A stretch of DNA of 64,000 nt from Schistocephalus solidus. Lineage: Eukaryota > Platyhelminthes > Cestoda > Diphyllobothriidea > Diphyllobothriidae. Position 1 is the first letter of the stretch. Every line of letters begins with the position of its first letter. The stretch is from positions 1 through 64,000 of the forward strand of contig WEDG01001407.1 in the NCBI GenBank assembly GCA_017591395.1, read 5' to 3'. The notes below the pieces were generated by a model. The model ran no database searches and was not told where the DNA came from. It saw nothing but the letters and a program-made list of their open reading frames with translations. Shown one piece after another: positions 46,501-61,500 of this stretch. A program made the position numbers and the translations under genes.

Positions 46501-49500
46501 CGCGCTAGTTATTTGCATGGTAAAAAATTCCCATCGTTGACACCTGCCCAACAAAGAAGGGCCGTGAGTTTTGGGAAGAAATGCTCTGCATATCAATGGA
46601 GACGGACACCATCAACACCGACCGGGTTGACGGCCATTGACGTTAACGCCAACTTAACGCAGGATACTTTCTTAGCTACAATGAGACGAGGACGTAGTTA
46701 TTTCGCTCCAAAAGATCTGCGCCTATTTATCAAATTTTTAAAATAACCATTTCTACATACAACCATATATAGTTAGGAAGTGCTAATCGCGGTGTGTTTT
46801 GCGACTCAATTAATATCACTCGAATGCAGTCTTAAAACGATTAATAGTACATATAAAAACAAAGATAATGCGGACCGTGATAAAAATTTCGAGTTCCATA
46901 GCCGTCATCAGCTGGCCAAAAGTTAACAGGACTAACTCGTCCCGTTGTGCCTTGGAGCTCAATCTCGAGTTCCACCTATCTACCATTGTTAATATTCCCG
47001 ATCGAAACCGGCAAGATAACGAGCCTCTGACTCAATCGTTAGGGCATTGGATTTCTTATCAACAGGTCTCGGGTTCGATCCTCGGGTGGGGCACCACCCG
47101 GGGTTGGGTATGACTGGCTGATGACGTCTAATAAGCCAGAAATGGCAATCCCATTCTCTCTTGTCTTTGTCAGTAATGTGATTCTGCCTACACCTTTATA
47201 TGTATATGTATATATACGCAGATTGCCTTACCTGGGGAAGCTGTTTAGCAATATCGCCTCCAACGAAGACAGCTTCAAGATAAACCCAGAGGTTCTGAAC
47301 CTGCAGAATGTTCTCAATTATCTCTGTGCTCGTGCTCAACTTCTGCACCCAGTCTTGTATCTCCTGTTTGAATGGAGCATTATATCGGTTCGAGAGGAGG
47401 CCTCCCAGCACCATAAGCGAGTCTTCAAGTAGAGCGACAATCTCATTGGTCTGATCACCCTTGAGTAAGAGTTCACCTCGATTTCTGAACGTGGAGAAGG
47501 CGAAGCTTTGTGCCGACCAGTCGTTGATCACACCCTTCAGCTTGGCCTCTATATCTCGCTCCTTCACTGCGGAGACACAAATATCCTAAAAAAGGAAATA
47601 TTGACTATTAGCGAAGCAATCTAGTCTGAAAGTAGTTTCGTTCAAGCATGATCTTCTTGCAAATTAGATCGGATGAAACCTGAAACTGTCTTTAGTATGT
47701 TAAGAGAGTGAAAATTACCGTGAAAACTATATCTGGAGAAGAAGAAGAAGAAGAAGAAGAAGAAGAGAAGGAGAATGAGGAGGAGGAGGAATCGGCCCTT
47801 TTTATTTGAAATTTGCAAATGCACTTTTGGAAAAGTGTTCATAGGAATAGGATTTCGAGCATTATCTGAATACTAAGGAATCAGGTATTCTTTTTTTATG
47901 AAATTCGCCTTTCGCTGCCTGCCTTTCAAAGTATCTCGCAAAAGAGCCTTAATGGCGTCTTAAACTTCTTTGCAGAAGGTGAAACGAACGTCATTCTTTC
48001 GTTTACTTCCTGTCATCACGTAAATCCGCGGACATTCTTAAGGATCCAAACTTAAACAGTGTTCAAAATTTTACTTAATTATCATATAAAACCCAATTAG
48101 ATGTCTACAATATGCGTTCAAACCTACTGGTTTTACCGTTCCAAGTGATGATGCCCATCACGTGTCATGCGAAGTGGATGCAACACAGATGACTCACAAC
48201 CGAATCAAAGTTAAGCAGACATGCATAGCATCTATGGCAATATCTCTTCCCTACCTACCTACCTTGCTCGAGGGTAAAAAATTCAAGGCAATCAGAAGTA
48301 TGAACGGCAAGAAATTAATATCTGACCCAACTTAGAAAACAAAGGATAGGTTAGCGAGTACTAGGGGACCGGTGGTAATACCATTTTAATGGATGGGGCT
48401 AAAAGAAGACAAGGAGAGCGTTAAACTAATCCTAAGTATATTCATTGTTTTCGTTATGGTTATCATTCGTACGAGGCTGGTAGGGTTCCAATATAGTTTG
48501 TTGCCCCGACAAGTGTGTGGCTTGCGAAATACGGTGGTTTTACCACACGACCACAAATATGCGCGACATCATTCCTAGCTGACCTGACCCAATTTTATTC
48601 GGACCCTTGACGAGAGTAAGAATGAGGTTGCTTCTGCACGATCTTTCATTACCACAGTAAAATTGATGCTTTTTGAAACTACCGGGTCGCCCTCATATTC
48701 GCAGCTTGGAAAGTTGTCATTTGACCCGATACATCGGTCCTCCTACAGGCAACGAAATATTGTGTGACCCGACTAACCCAACAACGAATTCTAACCCTAA
48801 CGAGCACAAGGGATAGAGTGAGGATTACATTGACATATAGTAAGGTCGCGTACTGCAAGCCGTCTTATCCTTTTTTCCACGATTTGGGTTGCATATTACG
48901 TTCTTGCCATATGAACTAATGCGGAGGCTAACAAAACTATACAGCCCAGCCATGTGTGTCACCACTCTGCGTTTACCAGGATTTAATGAGGAAGGCTCCG
49001 GATGAGAGCGTCATTGCAACCTGACTGAGTTATCCCGTCAGTTTGCAACCTTTCTAGCCATGACAATCAGTGCATCGTGATAGATTTAAAAGCGTTGGAT
49101 CTACTATTACCAAAGAATGCACCGATGTGCCACTATGATGGGGCTCCACGGTTTCGGCTCCTCTCTTTCTCTCCCTCTCCCGGTGTACCAGCCCACTGTC
49201 CAAGCCTAGCTGCCCAACTGGTGATAGGGTTAGACTGATGAAACTGGAGGGACAGTCTCTAAAGGCAGTAGTTGTGGCCTCGCGCGATCTCAGTACAGCC
49301 CGACAAACAAATGTTGTGAGCCAATCTGACGCTCGTTTTAATCCAGTGTAGCCCGTTTTGAGAGCAAGTGTCAAGGCCCCTGAACATGTTTCACCGCCTG
49401 TAGGTATACTTTCAAATAAAAAGGGGTACTAAGTTGCAATTGACAGACTAGTCCGCATGGACCATCAATCCAACATAATTTGTACACGACCACATAGTTG

Positions 49501-52500
49501 TTTTTAGGTAAAGCATCCTTCCAAACACTCGCTTGAATCGAGCAAGAGAAACATAAGTGATTGAATAGTAAGCATTCTTCTACTTACTGTCATTTTTACC
49601 ATAAAGTTAACCACACCTTCTAAGGAGAATGCGCAAAAGACCATTTATAATACTCATTTTGGGGAAAATATTGTCTTCTTTAGAGCAAATGCTTGTCAGT
49701 CGAGAGCACCTGGGTTTGTAAAAGTGCCTACTAATCAGGCATAGTCTGCAACAACCCACCTTTCGACGTCCGCTGAAGTAACACAAACCGAAAAGTATGT
49801 ACTTTCCCCAGAAAATCGTAATGAATCTCTCCGTATCCCTGTGATTAGCATGAACTATCAAATTGAAGGAAGATCACGTTGTTTACTTTATAAGTAGCAT
49901 AAATGAAAGCGCGGATATTGGAATATGCGAATAATCATGCAAGCCCCAGCAAAATGCGTAGTGATTATGCAGCCTTTTAGATCAAAAGTAAATCCATGTA
50001 AGGTGTAGTTCGTATAAAATGACTTAAATAGGGAAGTTTGTCCACCCCGCTCAGGAAATACGATTTTATTCCTACATAAATCAGAAAGCCTGGGAAACCT
50101 GAGATCACTTAGATGGCTTTTTCCAAACAGAATTGGCACAGGCTGCTGAAAAGAGTCCCAAACCAATATGAAAACACCGAGAAGTATAGTATATAATGTA
50201 TTAAATATTAGTATCGACGTTAAGATTGTTTTTTTTCAACCGAAACTGGTAGTCCTACTACTGATAACTGTGGAGAATTCCTTTGATAATACTTTGAGTC
50301 TATGTCCAACCTGCGCAGGGTGTGTGTTCCCACACCAGTTTATGAATGTTCATAAGAGAAATCCCAAATTCCCATGGTAACGAGACTACTTATAGACGTC
50401 AGTGCTCGGTCCAGTTTTCATGTTTAAATCTCCAGAAAAGGAAGACGCTGTGCTTGTGATCAAGTTGACTTACGTTTTTAGTGGTGATTTTGCATCTACC
50501 AGAGATAAAATTAAAAGCAGCCGCTGTTGTTAAAGATAGTGGCTACAGGAAAAGACCAAAGGACCCCACCTCAATGTCCTCCTTGAACTTCAGCAACGGA
50601 GCCTCCATGAGGTTTCGAAGGAGGAAGTTTTCGGAGTCCACTTCGAGTTTGTGTTTGGTCAGGTTCTCGATGCGTTCCCAGTGTCGCAGTGCCATTGCTT
50701 TATTTACCATCATCTCCAGAAGGGGACAGGTCTCATTAAAGTCATCAATGGTCTTTTGGAGGGTTTCGTATGCTGGCCACTCCTTCAGAGCTTTGGGTAG
50801 CTTGCGACATCTGCGTTGGTAAAAAGAAAGGCAGAGAGGCCGAACCGTGAGAGGCTGATTACATCGGTGCAGGTCATGTTGAAAGGGACACTACAGACCG
50901 CAAAATGCTACTCAGAAAAGGTGAGGTTGCAAGGATTCGCCACTAACCCACTTCGCGCGCACACATAGAGATACCGAAGGGAAGCTGCAACAAGATCTAG
51001 AACTGTCTGTGGAACGGTCCCTTGAGAGCAATTCCGTAGACCGGTGCATAGGTTTTCTTCGCAACAATCAAGCCTGGTGGTCTCGCTGGCAGGTGCCGCG
51101 ATGGCGCCCGCGATCAACGATGTACGGGACCGACAGGTAGAGTAGAAAGGTGTTAACCAATCGAGTTAAGGGACATGCTCGTCCCGCTGCGCCTTAGGAC
51201 ACAATCTAGAGCCCTCGACAGCATTCTCGTATCGACAGGCGAGCACGCAGCAGAAGGAGTACTGACAAAGACAAAAGGAGATAAGCATGGCAAGTTTGAT
51301 TCAATAGTCGTCGTCCGGCAGCCCAACCCAACCCCAGGTTTTCAGGAACTGGGATTTAAACGCAGATACTTTGATCATCAACTTATATTTAATCCTGTCG
51401 GTTGCGATCGGGAAAATTAATTATAATGGACTTACCGCATTTTCTAATTGTCTCTGCCGATAGACTCTTGAAGTGCTCCGAAAAATATCTCAACGGTTAC
51501 AGGGTTTACTGGCTACCCCTAGTTAACTCAAATTGCCTGAATCACGAACAGATCCACGATAAAAACGCTAGAAGCTAAATCGACCTTGTATGGGATTGGA
51601 GCCAAAGTCCCTCCATCAAAAACCGTAAAAAATCCCTAAAATCAGGAAGGTTCACGAAGAAGCAAATTATACTTAACTGATCTACACTAAGAACTCAAGT
51701 TCTTTGCTTATATAACCTTCGTATTCAGTCTCCGTCGCCGGCGAAAAGAATGGGTTCAGCTGGTCAGATCCACTGCGGAGACCGTCACGCGTGGAGGGTA
51801 ACGACAGTTCTACCGTCGAGTTGGACGATGTCCACTGCGTGCTTCACAGCAGGCTGGAATCAAGCGCGGTGACCTGTGCGTGGATTAGATTAAAGTGATA
51901 GTAGACTTGCGCTGCATCTACCGCAATTCTGCCTCCTCCTCCTCCTCCTCCTCCTCCTCCTCCTCCTCCTCCCTCCTCCTCCTCCTCCTCCTCCTCCTCC
52001 TCCTCCTCCTCCTCCTCCTCCTTCTCTTCCATGCGACCCCAGCATCATGACAGAATCAAGACGACCACATGTAGGTGAGGGCTAAGGTGGTTGGCATGGC
52101 AAAATTCACCACAATCCCTGGTCCACAAAAACACTTGACTAGGCGCAGCGGAATGGACCCCAGCACTCATAGCCGGGACCTGCATGCCACTAAGCCCCAT
52201 AATACATGACCTGGTCACAGCCTAAACTTCGCCAGAATTTTGCAAAACAATAAGAGGATATGGGCCGCGGTACGGATCCCAGCGTGGTGAGGTACTGTAC
52301 TTGATATCACCAAAACCGTCTAGATCAGGTATGATCGCACTCGTACTAAATACCAGTAAGTATAACCGAGATTCGCTGTTTACGGACTCCTCCTGCTGCT
52401 CATCCTTTCCTTATACCGTTTCCTCGATGAACTGGCGATAGTTTTGACGTTCGGCCCTAAATAAATCCTGATTTAATCGAAGGAGACCACTTTAAATGTT

Positions 52501-55500
52501 TTGAACGTGTTCTGGAGGTGACAGACTAAGTTTCAACAGAGAATGTTACGGACCGCTTCCGCAAATGGTACATTACTCCAACCAAGAAGCCTAAAGACCC
52601 TCCTTCGGAGCCCTACGGGGATGTTTAGACAGAAAGCCCTTATACTTCCCATACCCCTCAACATCGAGTCCAGGTTGGGGTGTATAAATGCCCTTCGGAC
52701 GTTACTTCGTATAATCATCAAAGCAAGGAGCGATTCAGTGGGTGACATTGCACCCTTCATCAAAACTCTCAACCCTGACGCATTGTGTAGCAGGCGGCCT
52801 CTCACGCGTTAGCCATCGCTGATAGCCGCATATCGCACGAATATGTGCGACAGTAACACCGATCGATAATTTCTCTCGGGCTGATAGAGTTGGTGGAATA
52901 TCGCTGCACGCGCGTTTGCCACCTCTTATTCGTCGCCTACTTTTTCCCTCGAACCACTACCGGGTAGCGTTCAGCTAAAAAGTGTCTTTGCTCCAACATT
53001 GACGGTGTGGGGTTTATCATAAAAAATGCAAACTCTGCTCGTGGTTATGACACCACTTACCCAACCATATTATCGATCAAAGAGCTAGCACGACTGCTGG
53101 TGCTATCTTTCCGTTCTGAAACATTTTTTTAAATGAACTGTATAAAAAGGAATAGACAGGACGGCGCCTGGGTCTTACTTGGCCTGGAAGTCAAGCAGCT
53201 GTTGTTTGATGTTCTCAATATTTATCTCATTCCAGGGAATGTCGTAATAGCCGTTAACCGTTTCCAAAACAGCATTGTAGAGCTGGTAAAGTTTCTGCAG
53301 TAGACCCAGTTCCTTGCGAATCTGTTGCAACTCTGCATACTCGCCCACTGGCATCCCGAAGAGCTTCTGGCCACCGGAGTATGTCTCATACTTGCGCCAT
53401 AACTCGTCGAAACGTGCCTGGAATATGTTTAGCCGATCCGACGCCTCTGACGGAGAACAGTTGGGATCCATTGGGCCACTGAGATACGAAAAAATACAAA
53501 TAAAACATATTAATCACCTTACCTCAGCATTAATCAACTAGTTTGTGCACAGACGTAACACCTACCCCTTCATGTAATCATCAACGAAGGTGGCATTGAG
53601 AACATCGAACTCCTCCACACCCGTTAACAAGGCACTACGGAACTCGGGCTGGATACGAAGGAGCTCGTCGTGCGTGGCCATGGCCTGGGTACGAAGCTTT
53701 GAAAGACTGTAGGCAAGTGAATCCACACGCTCCGCGTTGCCATCGTTGAAGTAGATTTCATGTCGGTTTAGCAGGGCGTAGGCCTCTTCAATGGGCTTGA
53801 TTGACAGTTTCTATATTCACCTCAGACTCACGAAATTCAACTAGGGCGGCCATTTGTGATCTGATATCGTCCAGGTCCTTCACGGGTCGAAGGAGACGTT
53901 TCATGAGCCCGTCCATTCGCGTGACAAGTTCTTGCATCTCAACGGCGCATTCTTTGTTTACTGCCCTTCCGATGGCCTGTCTCCAGTTTTGGCACTCCGC
54001 AGTCAGACCTCCCCTTAACTCCTGGACTTTGAGTAGCAGCGGACCGACTTGGTATTGCGATGGCAGGCCACTGACCGCGGCTTCCAGGTCCTGCATAAAC
54101 AGGGCATATATGTGGATTTATTGAAAATATAAACATTTCATTTATTAAAAAACTGACAGGTGGCTGATAGAGCGAACTTTTTAATAAATTGGAAAATTAA
54201 ATAGATATGGTAGCCTACTTAACAGTTAGGGTGTACTATAGCAATCTTTCCTAAAAAATAAAAACCAAGTGCGAAGCCTAAGCAACCGATGGAAATAGGG
54301 GGTTTACGGGTGAGGCAACATATACCCAAAACTTCCAGTATAACAATTCAAACTACCTAATTAAAATGAGTAGCAATCGTGTCAGCAAAATTAAAATCAT
54401 CGACAGCAAAAGGAGAGCTTTGGTACAGCCAACGCTCTAGCCACTTGGGCTAAGAGGCCCCACCAGGAGCCGCGAGTTTAAGCACTCTTAAAGTCAAGTT
54501 GCTTGCTTAGCCCACTAAAAATATGGGATCCACTAAGTCTGATACCGTAAGTTGAATATCGAAGCAGGATGTCCTGAGCAAGAAATCTAGAAGCCACCAG
54601 ACGCAATTAAGTAATCAGGGGGTTTTGACAGAGTTGAATACTTCATTTGAACCGATCGGGGAAAACTAGGCGGCCTCCGCGGGATTCAAAACCACCAAAG
54701 CAAGGGTAGGGCTTTAGTACAGCAAACGCTCTAGCCACTTGAGCTACGAGGCCCCAACGGTGAGCCGTGAGTTTAATCAAACATAGGTAAAATTACCAGC
54801 CCAGCATACTGCAACGTGGGGCCTCGTAGCTCAGTTGGCTAGAAAGTTGACTGTATCAAAGTCAACAAAAACTGTAATTGCCTGTAAGACTACACTTGCC
54901 TTGTTAGCGACGTGCATCCGAATATATCAGCCACTTGACATCAAAGTTACTGCTTTGTTTGCTATCTTACACAGCACAGTTTTTAGTGAACTTCTCGTTA
55001 GTAAACAATTTAAGAGGTAGTTATTATTGAATTCTGTTTAGGTGGATGTTTAGTAACCCTAGCGATGTAACCATATCGACTGCGCTAAAGGTACACGTAA
55101 GTAGTCAGCAGAAGAATCAGGTGCGTCTCTTGGTATTTCTCTTTAGATCCGTAGGTGAAACGGTTAGATTTTCTTGCCCGTGAGCAGGAACGAAGACGTG
55201 ACCACGCATGGTACAGAAGGTCAAGCCGACTGGAAAGTGCACGCGTTAAATCAGAACGCTAAGCAGCGTGTGCTGCAGCACTGAGCGCACGTGTGCGGCC
55301 CAATCAATAATCGGTCGAACATTCGAGACTTTCCCACAAGGGATTCTCGCGTTAGAAACGGCCAATCGACGGTCGGTACGCCATAGGCCTGAATGTCCTA
55401 GGACGCTCAGGATTCTAAACAATGAAGACGAGTTTTTGACGAGTTGAGGCTGAAAATGCCATGGTTGTCTCAAGAACCTGCATCCCTTCTCTTTCATCTA

Positions 55501-58500
55501 CTTGTCGGGCTCTAACGCTCGTCCATGTCAGTCTGTGAATAAACTTTACATCGGTTGCTATCTTTTTTTGCGAACATTTTGAAGGGATTTGGAAACTCAC
55601 GCTGAAGTGTTTGATCTGATCACTGATGTCTGAGACTATGGGGTTCCCGGACATGAACTGTTCCACTGTCTTGACTGGGTCCTATAATGATGCAAAAATA
55701 AATGTGTTAGAGGGTATTATCATAAAATGGAAAGAAAACGTGAAACACGGCTCATCATAGTTTTGATTTTCCTGCAAGTTGTGCGTTTTTGAGGTCCCAG
55801 AGATACAAAATGGCGTTTTGTTTTCCTCAAAGTTGAGCTATTTAACATCTACTTGGCAATAATTTCGCACGGACAACGTTAAAATTAAACGTTACAAAGC
55901 TAAAGTTCGTTGTTAGTTGATAGTTCAGTTGTCAAGATTAAATATGAGATTGACGCAACGGTTAATCGCATGTGTAACGGACCTGTACCGTATCTCCCTC
56001 ACTCACTCTCCCTGTTCAAACTGCGTTGTGGTGGAGAGAGATGCCCAAATATAAAAGTTTGTTTGGTGGCTCAGAAGGCTCAACAGTCCGCCGACATGAC
56101 TCACACAGAATCCGGTTCCCAACGTTGCATGATTTAGCCTCCATTAATGGAGGGGTCCTAAAGCTCACATAAGTGAGAGTGACCCTACCACCACACAGTA
56201 AGAAGAGGCCTGTTGTCTGAACCACAATCCAGCGTTTCCATGAGAGCTGACAACTGGTAGCTGACCGCGATATCTTTCAGACGCAGTTTTTTGCATACAG
56301 TGAAGCAGTTTGGAGTTGGTTCATGCCTACGTGGCCAACTTGGAAGAAGGTTAAACGCAGTGGCTGACATGACGCAAAGTCACTGTCCGCACGAGCTCAA
56401 AACTCGAAGAAGTCCGAGGCCCCATAAAGGGAAGGGCACACTGCCCTCAATGCTGAAGGGGACCAAGTTATTCCGTCAGCTGGCAACCTTATAAAACACG
56501 ACGTCTAGAGCCTCGTGGTACTTTTTTAAGCAAGTTAGGTTTAGTAATAATTTGGAATGTGCTGAAGTGCGATGAACAATAGTACCTCAGTATTAACTCC
56601 TCCTCTCTAACTTTCTCTCTTACTGGCCTTCCCCTCGCATTTGTGACCGTTTCGAGGCGTTCGGTCTACTGGTCTCAAGATCGGTCGCAGGTCCCGCAAC
56701 CTAAACGGCGCATGACATTAGCAACTGCATCATCTATTTTATTTCAAAACAACAGTGAGGCAGCCGTTTGGAAGATAATTCTTAAATAAATTTACATAAA
56801 TACCGTCTAAAAATTCACTTCCCTTATTTAGTATGATCATACTAAGTTTAATCATTTCTTAAAAATGCCCCAAGGAGGGGACAGCTTGTCGCGTGTTTAG
56901 TGTGTGTGCGATTAAATCGACCGCAACCTTCTACACTGCTGACCACAAACGCAAAATAGCTGAATTTTAAAATGCGTATATGTATAATGCGTATAAACAC
57001 ACCGATGTCCAGAGTTCAGAAAACGGTGAAAAACTGTTCTGCACCGCCTCCACATCTGTCTGGAATACCGAGATTGAACTATTTAAACTGACGACCTGTT
57101 TCAGCACAGCCTTATGCTCCATGATCACCTTTTGAAGGGACTTTGCCTGGATTGAGGGCACATGATTTGCAGACAGGATTCTTTCTTGAGCACGTGCGGG
57201 CTGTGACATGCTAGCCATTTCCTGCATCTAAGAGGCAGAAAGAAGATTTATCAAAAAAACAGGAAATTGGACGCATTTTAGGCGAGGAGGACAGAGAAGC
57301 CTGCTATGGAGTTTTCGTTGAGGGTCTGTTTGCGCAAAATTCAGACTGAAACCTACTTGGACTTTTAGCTGTTGCTGACGCATATAACGCCAGGTATGGA
57401 TGCCGTCACCCATCATGAGTATCACTTGAACGGCTTTGGAGACAGCAGACTGGACGTCCTCCAGGCTGGGACGTACAACAACATTGGGAATCTCAAGAAC
57501 GAGATCGAGTGCAAAGACAGCTGCCCTCTTTCCCGTCTCCTTGTCGGGTGCAAAGACGGACATGGAGGACTGCAGTCGGTTTCTCAACATTTGCAGTGTG
57601 AGCCGAGTGCCTGGGGAGGTTTGTTGGGCGAGGGCAGTTGCATGTTAGAAGTAATAATTCGGACATAAAATAAAACCTACTGTAAATACATAAGTAACCA
57701 ATAATTATAAACTAATAGGTAGAGGCGGGCAAGGACTGCAGACCGCCGCAGACCAAAGGGAAAAATGCCTAGTCGCGAGGAAGAACACTCACATGTAATA
57801 AGGGCGTCAGTATTGCGTTGGGATATCTGATAGATCATGGCGTTGTAGGCACAAGATAAACACTCCTGGCAACGCTGTTTCTTCCCAGCCGTACAGACAA
57901 AGCCCAAACGTGGCGATAGGGCAGTTTTTTCCGCCTCCGGAAGACTTTCAGTCAGGGTACCAACCATATCGTAGACAGCGGTTTCTACTGACTGGCTTTG
58001 CCTGTAAACAAGAACCAGATTTACTGCTATCGTTCAGTTCACTAGCGGGTTGTTAATTTTTGGGCTTTAATACTTTCAAAATCAAGACTGACCTGTTAAG
58101 TTGAATTTTGGCTTTGACCACAGTAGTATGGGTTATTTCGACGAACTCATCAACAGTTACGGTGTCTTCCTCAGGTAAGTCACAAAGCGAGGTGTTGCTC
58201 ATCTGATCGAAGACATCTTCAATGCGACATTCAAAGATATCAGAAACTTTCTTCGTCATTTGGCTGAAGTTCTCCAACTCCTCAGTTGCCAACTTTAGAA
58301 CTAAAAAGGTAGCTCAGTGTAGACGAAGAAAAAAATCTGCTGACAGTTCGTAAATATTAATTGACGTATTCTTAAACCCACATTGATTAAGAAGTAAGGA
58401 ATTCCAGTTATGTATGAGCAGCCCGGGGTAGAGAGTTTTCTCGAATTTTTGCCGGAAGGGTTGCAGAACTCGCTGCAGGAGAACTGGGATAGAAGCCTTA

Positions 58501-61500
58501 ACTCTTTCATAATCCACCAGCAGTTCATGCAAGCTAGAGGAAAAAACACAAAATTGGAATATTTTGGCACTAAATTAATCGCATATAGAAACTAAAATCA
58601 CTATTCATGCTGATGACAGAAAAATAAAGTGAGCATTAATGCTCAATTGGTTGTTTCACCTCTAGGAGGTACAGCCGATGTAGGAAGGCTTTGAAGTCAA
58701 AACCTGTTTTTGCAATAGTATATAGTTCTGTCATGGGTGCTTTTGTAGGAAAAAATTGTTCCTGTTTCTGTGAGTCAAATGTTCCTTTCGGGTAGTATTC
58801 ACATACAGACAGATGTCAAAAATTAATTATTTGACTTACGGCCAAATATATTACTTTACAGCAAGCACAACACGCTCAAGTACTAAGAGCCAGAGAAAGG
58901 GTATGAACCAACTCAAAAGAAATGTGACGTTTCACAGCGCTTCCTGCGAGTATGACCTTTCGACGGTCGATTCCGACTAGGGTGGGGGAAGGATCTGTCA
59001 CTTGCGCGTGATTTAGTTTATATTTGTAGTAGACTTGCGCTGCATCTACCGCACCCTCTACTCCTCCCTCATCTGGGCTCGCTGTCAAGACAAATTCAAA
59101 AAGACCAGCGGCGGAAGAGGGCCCGGGTAGCTGGCGTGGCCAGAGCCGGCCCTAAGTGTACTGACGCACCTAGCTCGGATACCACGGAGTGGGTGTGCCA
59201 TAGAGGCCACATTAAGAAGGAGCCATTGCCACCTGACTCTCAGTCCACCAGTTAGCCACTCTACACAAAATACACACGGGGTTGACCATGAGGTCCGAGT
59301 TATCCTGTCAGTTGTAAACATTCTAGACCACGAATTTCACCATATCGTGACAGCTTCAAACGCGTCCGGTTGTTAATAGGGAGGCGAATTGGCTGAACCG
59401 TCGACCTCACTCTCTTTTCCCGTTTCCAGGCCCCAGGCACCGCCCGAGCCGGTCAGTCGTCTGGTGTTGGGGACTATGCGCAGTGTCTGACATCGCTAGT
59501 GACCTCATCTGCGCGTACCACATGCAAGATCTGGAGCCCCAAACAAAATGACTAGGATTTCCAAACACTGGGATGACAGGAAGGTCTCAGTCCAATCACC
59601 AGTTAGCTACTTTCGAAGTCACAGCTTTCGGCGCAACGTGATAAGCTCATGTTCGGAGCACACATGTAACAGAGAAGCCACACGGAAAAGGAACTGAAGA
59701 ACACACTTCCAACATACAAGAGAGGTTCCCACGGATATATAAGAGCACTCAATGGTGGTTTAAACAAACAGATTTTCAAGGTTGATTTTCGGATCTTAGC
59801 TGATAACCCTCACGCCCTCTTAGGTTCCTTCAAACAGCTGAACTCAGAGGCCTCACCTGCCAAAAAACAGTTTCATTTCTCGTTCCATGATGAGAAGACG
59901 CATTGTAGAGTCCGGAATCGGCAGACCAAGGGCGCGAATATGTTTTGCATCTTGAATCACCGTGATGACGCCGAAGTCGAGGTTGACATGGAAACGCCCC
60001 GTCTCGGGGTTTCGTATTAACAGAGGCACGTTCATGCCACCCTCCAGTTTCTGTACCCGATCGAACCAGTCACGGTAGTAGAGGGCCTCAAATTCCGCCA
60101 ACACACGTGCAAGTTGGTTGTAAGATCTCACCTGAAGTTGTCCCTCCGGTGTCTGAAACCGTGGATTTTCAATAAACTCTATAAAAAGAATCTTTTGCTT
60201 GTACTCTTCAAGTTGCAAAAATGGTGAACTGAAATTCCGTATTCTATGGGAAAGCCTGTTGTTTTTTATGCAAATATCTGCAGTGCTCATGGGTAAATTC
60301 TGCGAATATTCCCATGTCACGTTTGGAAATTCGATCGGCAAGCATATGGAATTCGGTATTTTATCGTAGAACCTCTAAATTTACATGGAGAATGAAAAGG
60401 TGAGCTCTGGACAGGGTTTATATATGTCTCCTGGCGTAAGTCACACTCCACGTTCCCACGCCACGCACATGACGGAGTTGGTGCGTTATGGTCATTTTGG
60501 GCAGGGTGTGAGCGCTGTTTGTATGTCAAACACGCGAAGCGTACATGGCTGTCCTAAGAGGGTGGTGGTGCTGTGTGATCACCACCTAAAGTCGACCGGG
60601 GAAGACAGACTGACTGTACCCACGTCTTCTGATAGCAGAGCGCTAGATTCGCTATTGTTAGCACTCGTTTGCGCTGTTGCCCGGTAGGCAATCGGAAGGG
60701 CGTCTTTAGCATTGACTTGGTGACTCGTGTAGGCGAAATGTGCCAGAATAGAACTTGAATTTAATCGATTTTCATCTCTACCTAGCCAGGCAGGTATGTA
60801 TGTGTTCGCATACCCTCTTTTGCAATACGCCTCATTGTATGGCCAATGTATTCCATTCCACAGGAGAAGTGAATGAATAAATACACATCGATGCGATCTG
60901 CAATGGCGGTCGGTTTTCGCCTTCCAACCGTAGGAGGGGAGGTCGCGAAGAATACGCATAAATTTTCAGCGGAAGAGCACGCCTGGTAACTTTGCCTAGC
61001 GTTCGTCCACCCAGGGAGTGTTACGGCATTCCCTTCGGCAGACATGGCAGAATACTGGTACATTTCGGTTTATGTCCCCACTGGTGAATTCATCCTTATT
61101 GGATCGCAAATCCGGGCGCTAGAGGGCTGCAGATGAATGGCGTACTGAACTCCCGGTATGACAGCATGCGTTCGACTTTTCGGTTTTCAGTGTATGACCT
61201 TTATGGGACCTTCCAACGCTGCGTGAGAAGAGATTATTTGTTGTAGAAAGCCAATATATTAGTATGCTTGTTTCTTAAGGACATGGGGCTCAGTACAGAG
61301 CCTTCTCAGGTATTTTAGGTGGCATGGGAGTACTATCAAAAGGCAAGGGAGGCTAGGGTGACCGTTTCTGGCTCATTGACCACCATCAGCCAGCCACACC
61401 CAATCTCAGGTATACAATCCCTGAGGCTCGAACCCATGCTCTGTTGGTTAGCAGTCCAAAGTTGAGAGCGTATAATAAGACAGAAATGGCCATTCTAGTC

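Noticed and set aside
51844..52032. Open frame rich in Glu and Gly
   Set aside because: Translation of the CTC microsatellite within repeat R3.
60128..60136. Strong donor-like CAG|gtgaga inside exon w3
   Set aside because: The codons on both sides ([13 protein letters not shown]) are conserved and in frame, so splicing there would delete conserved tail sequence.
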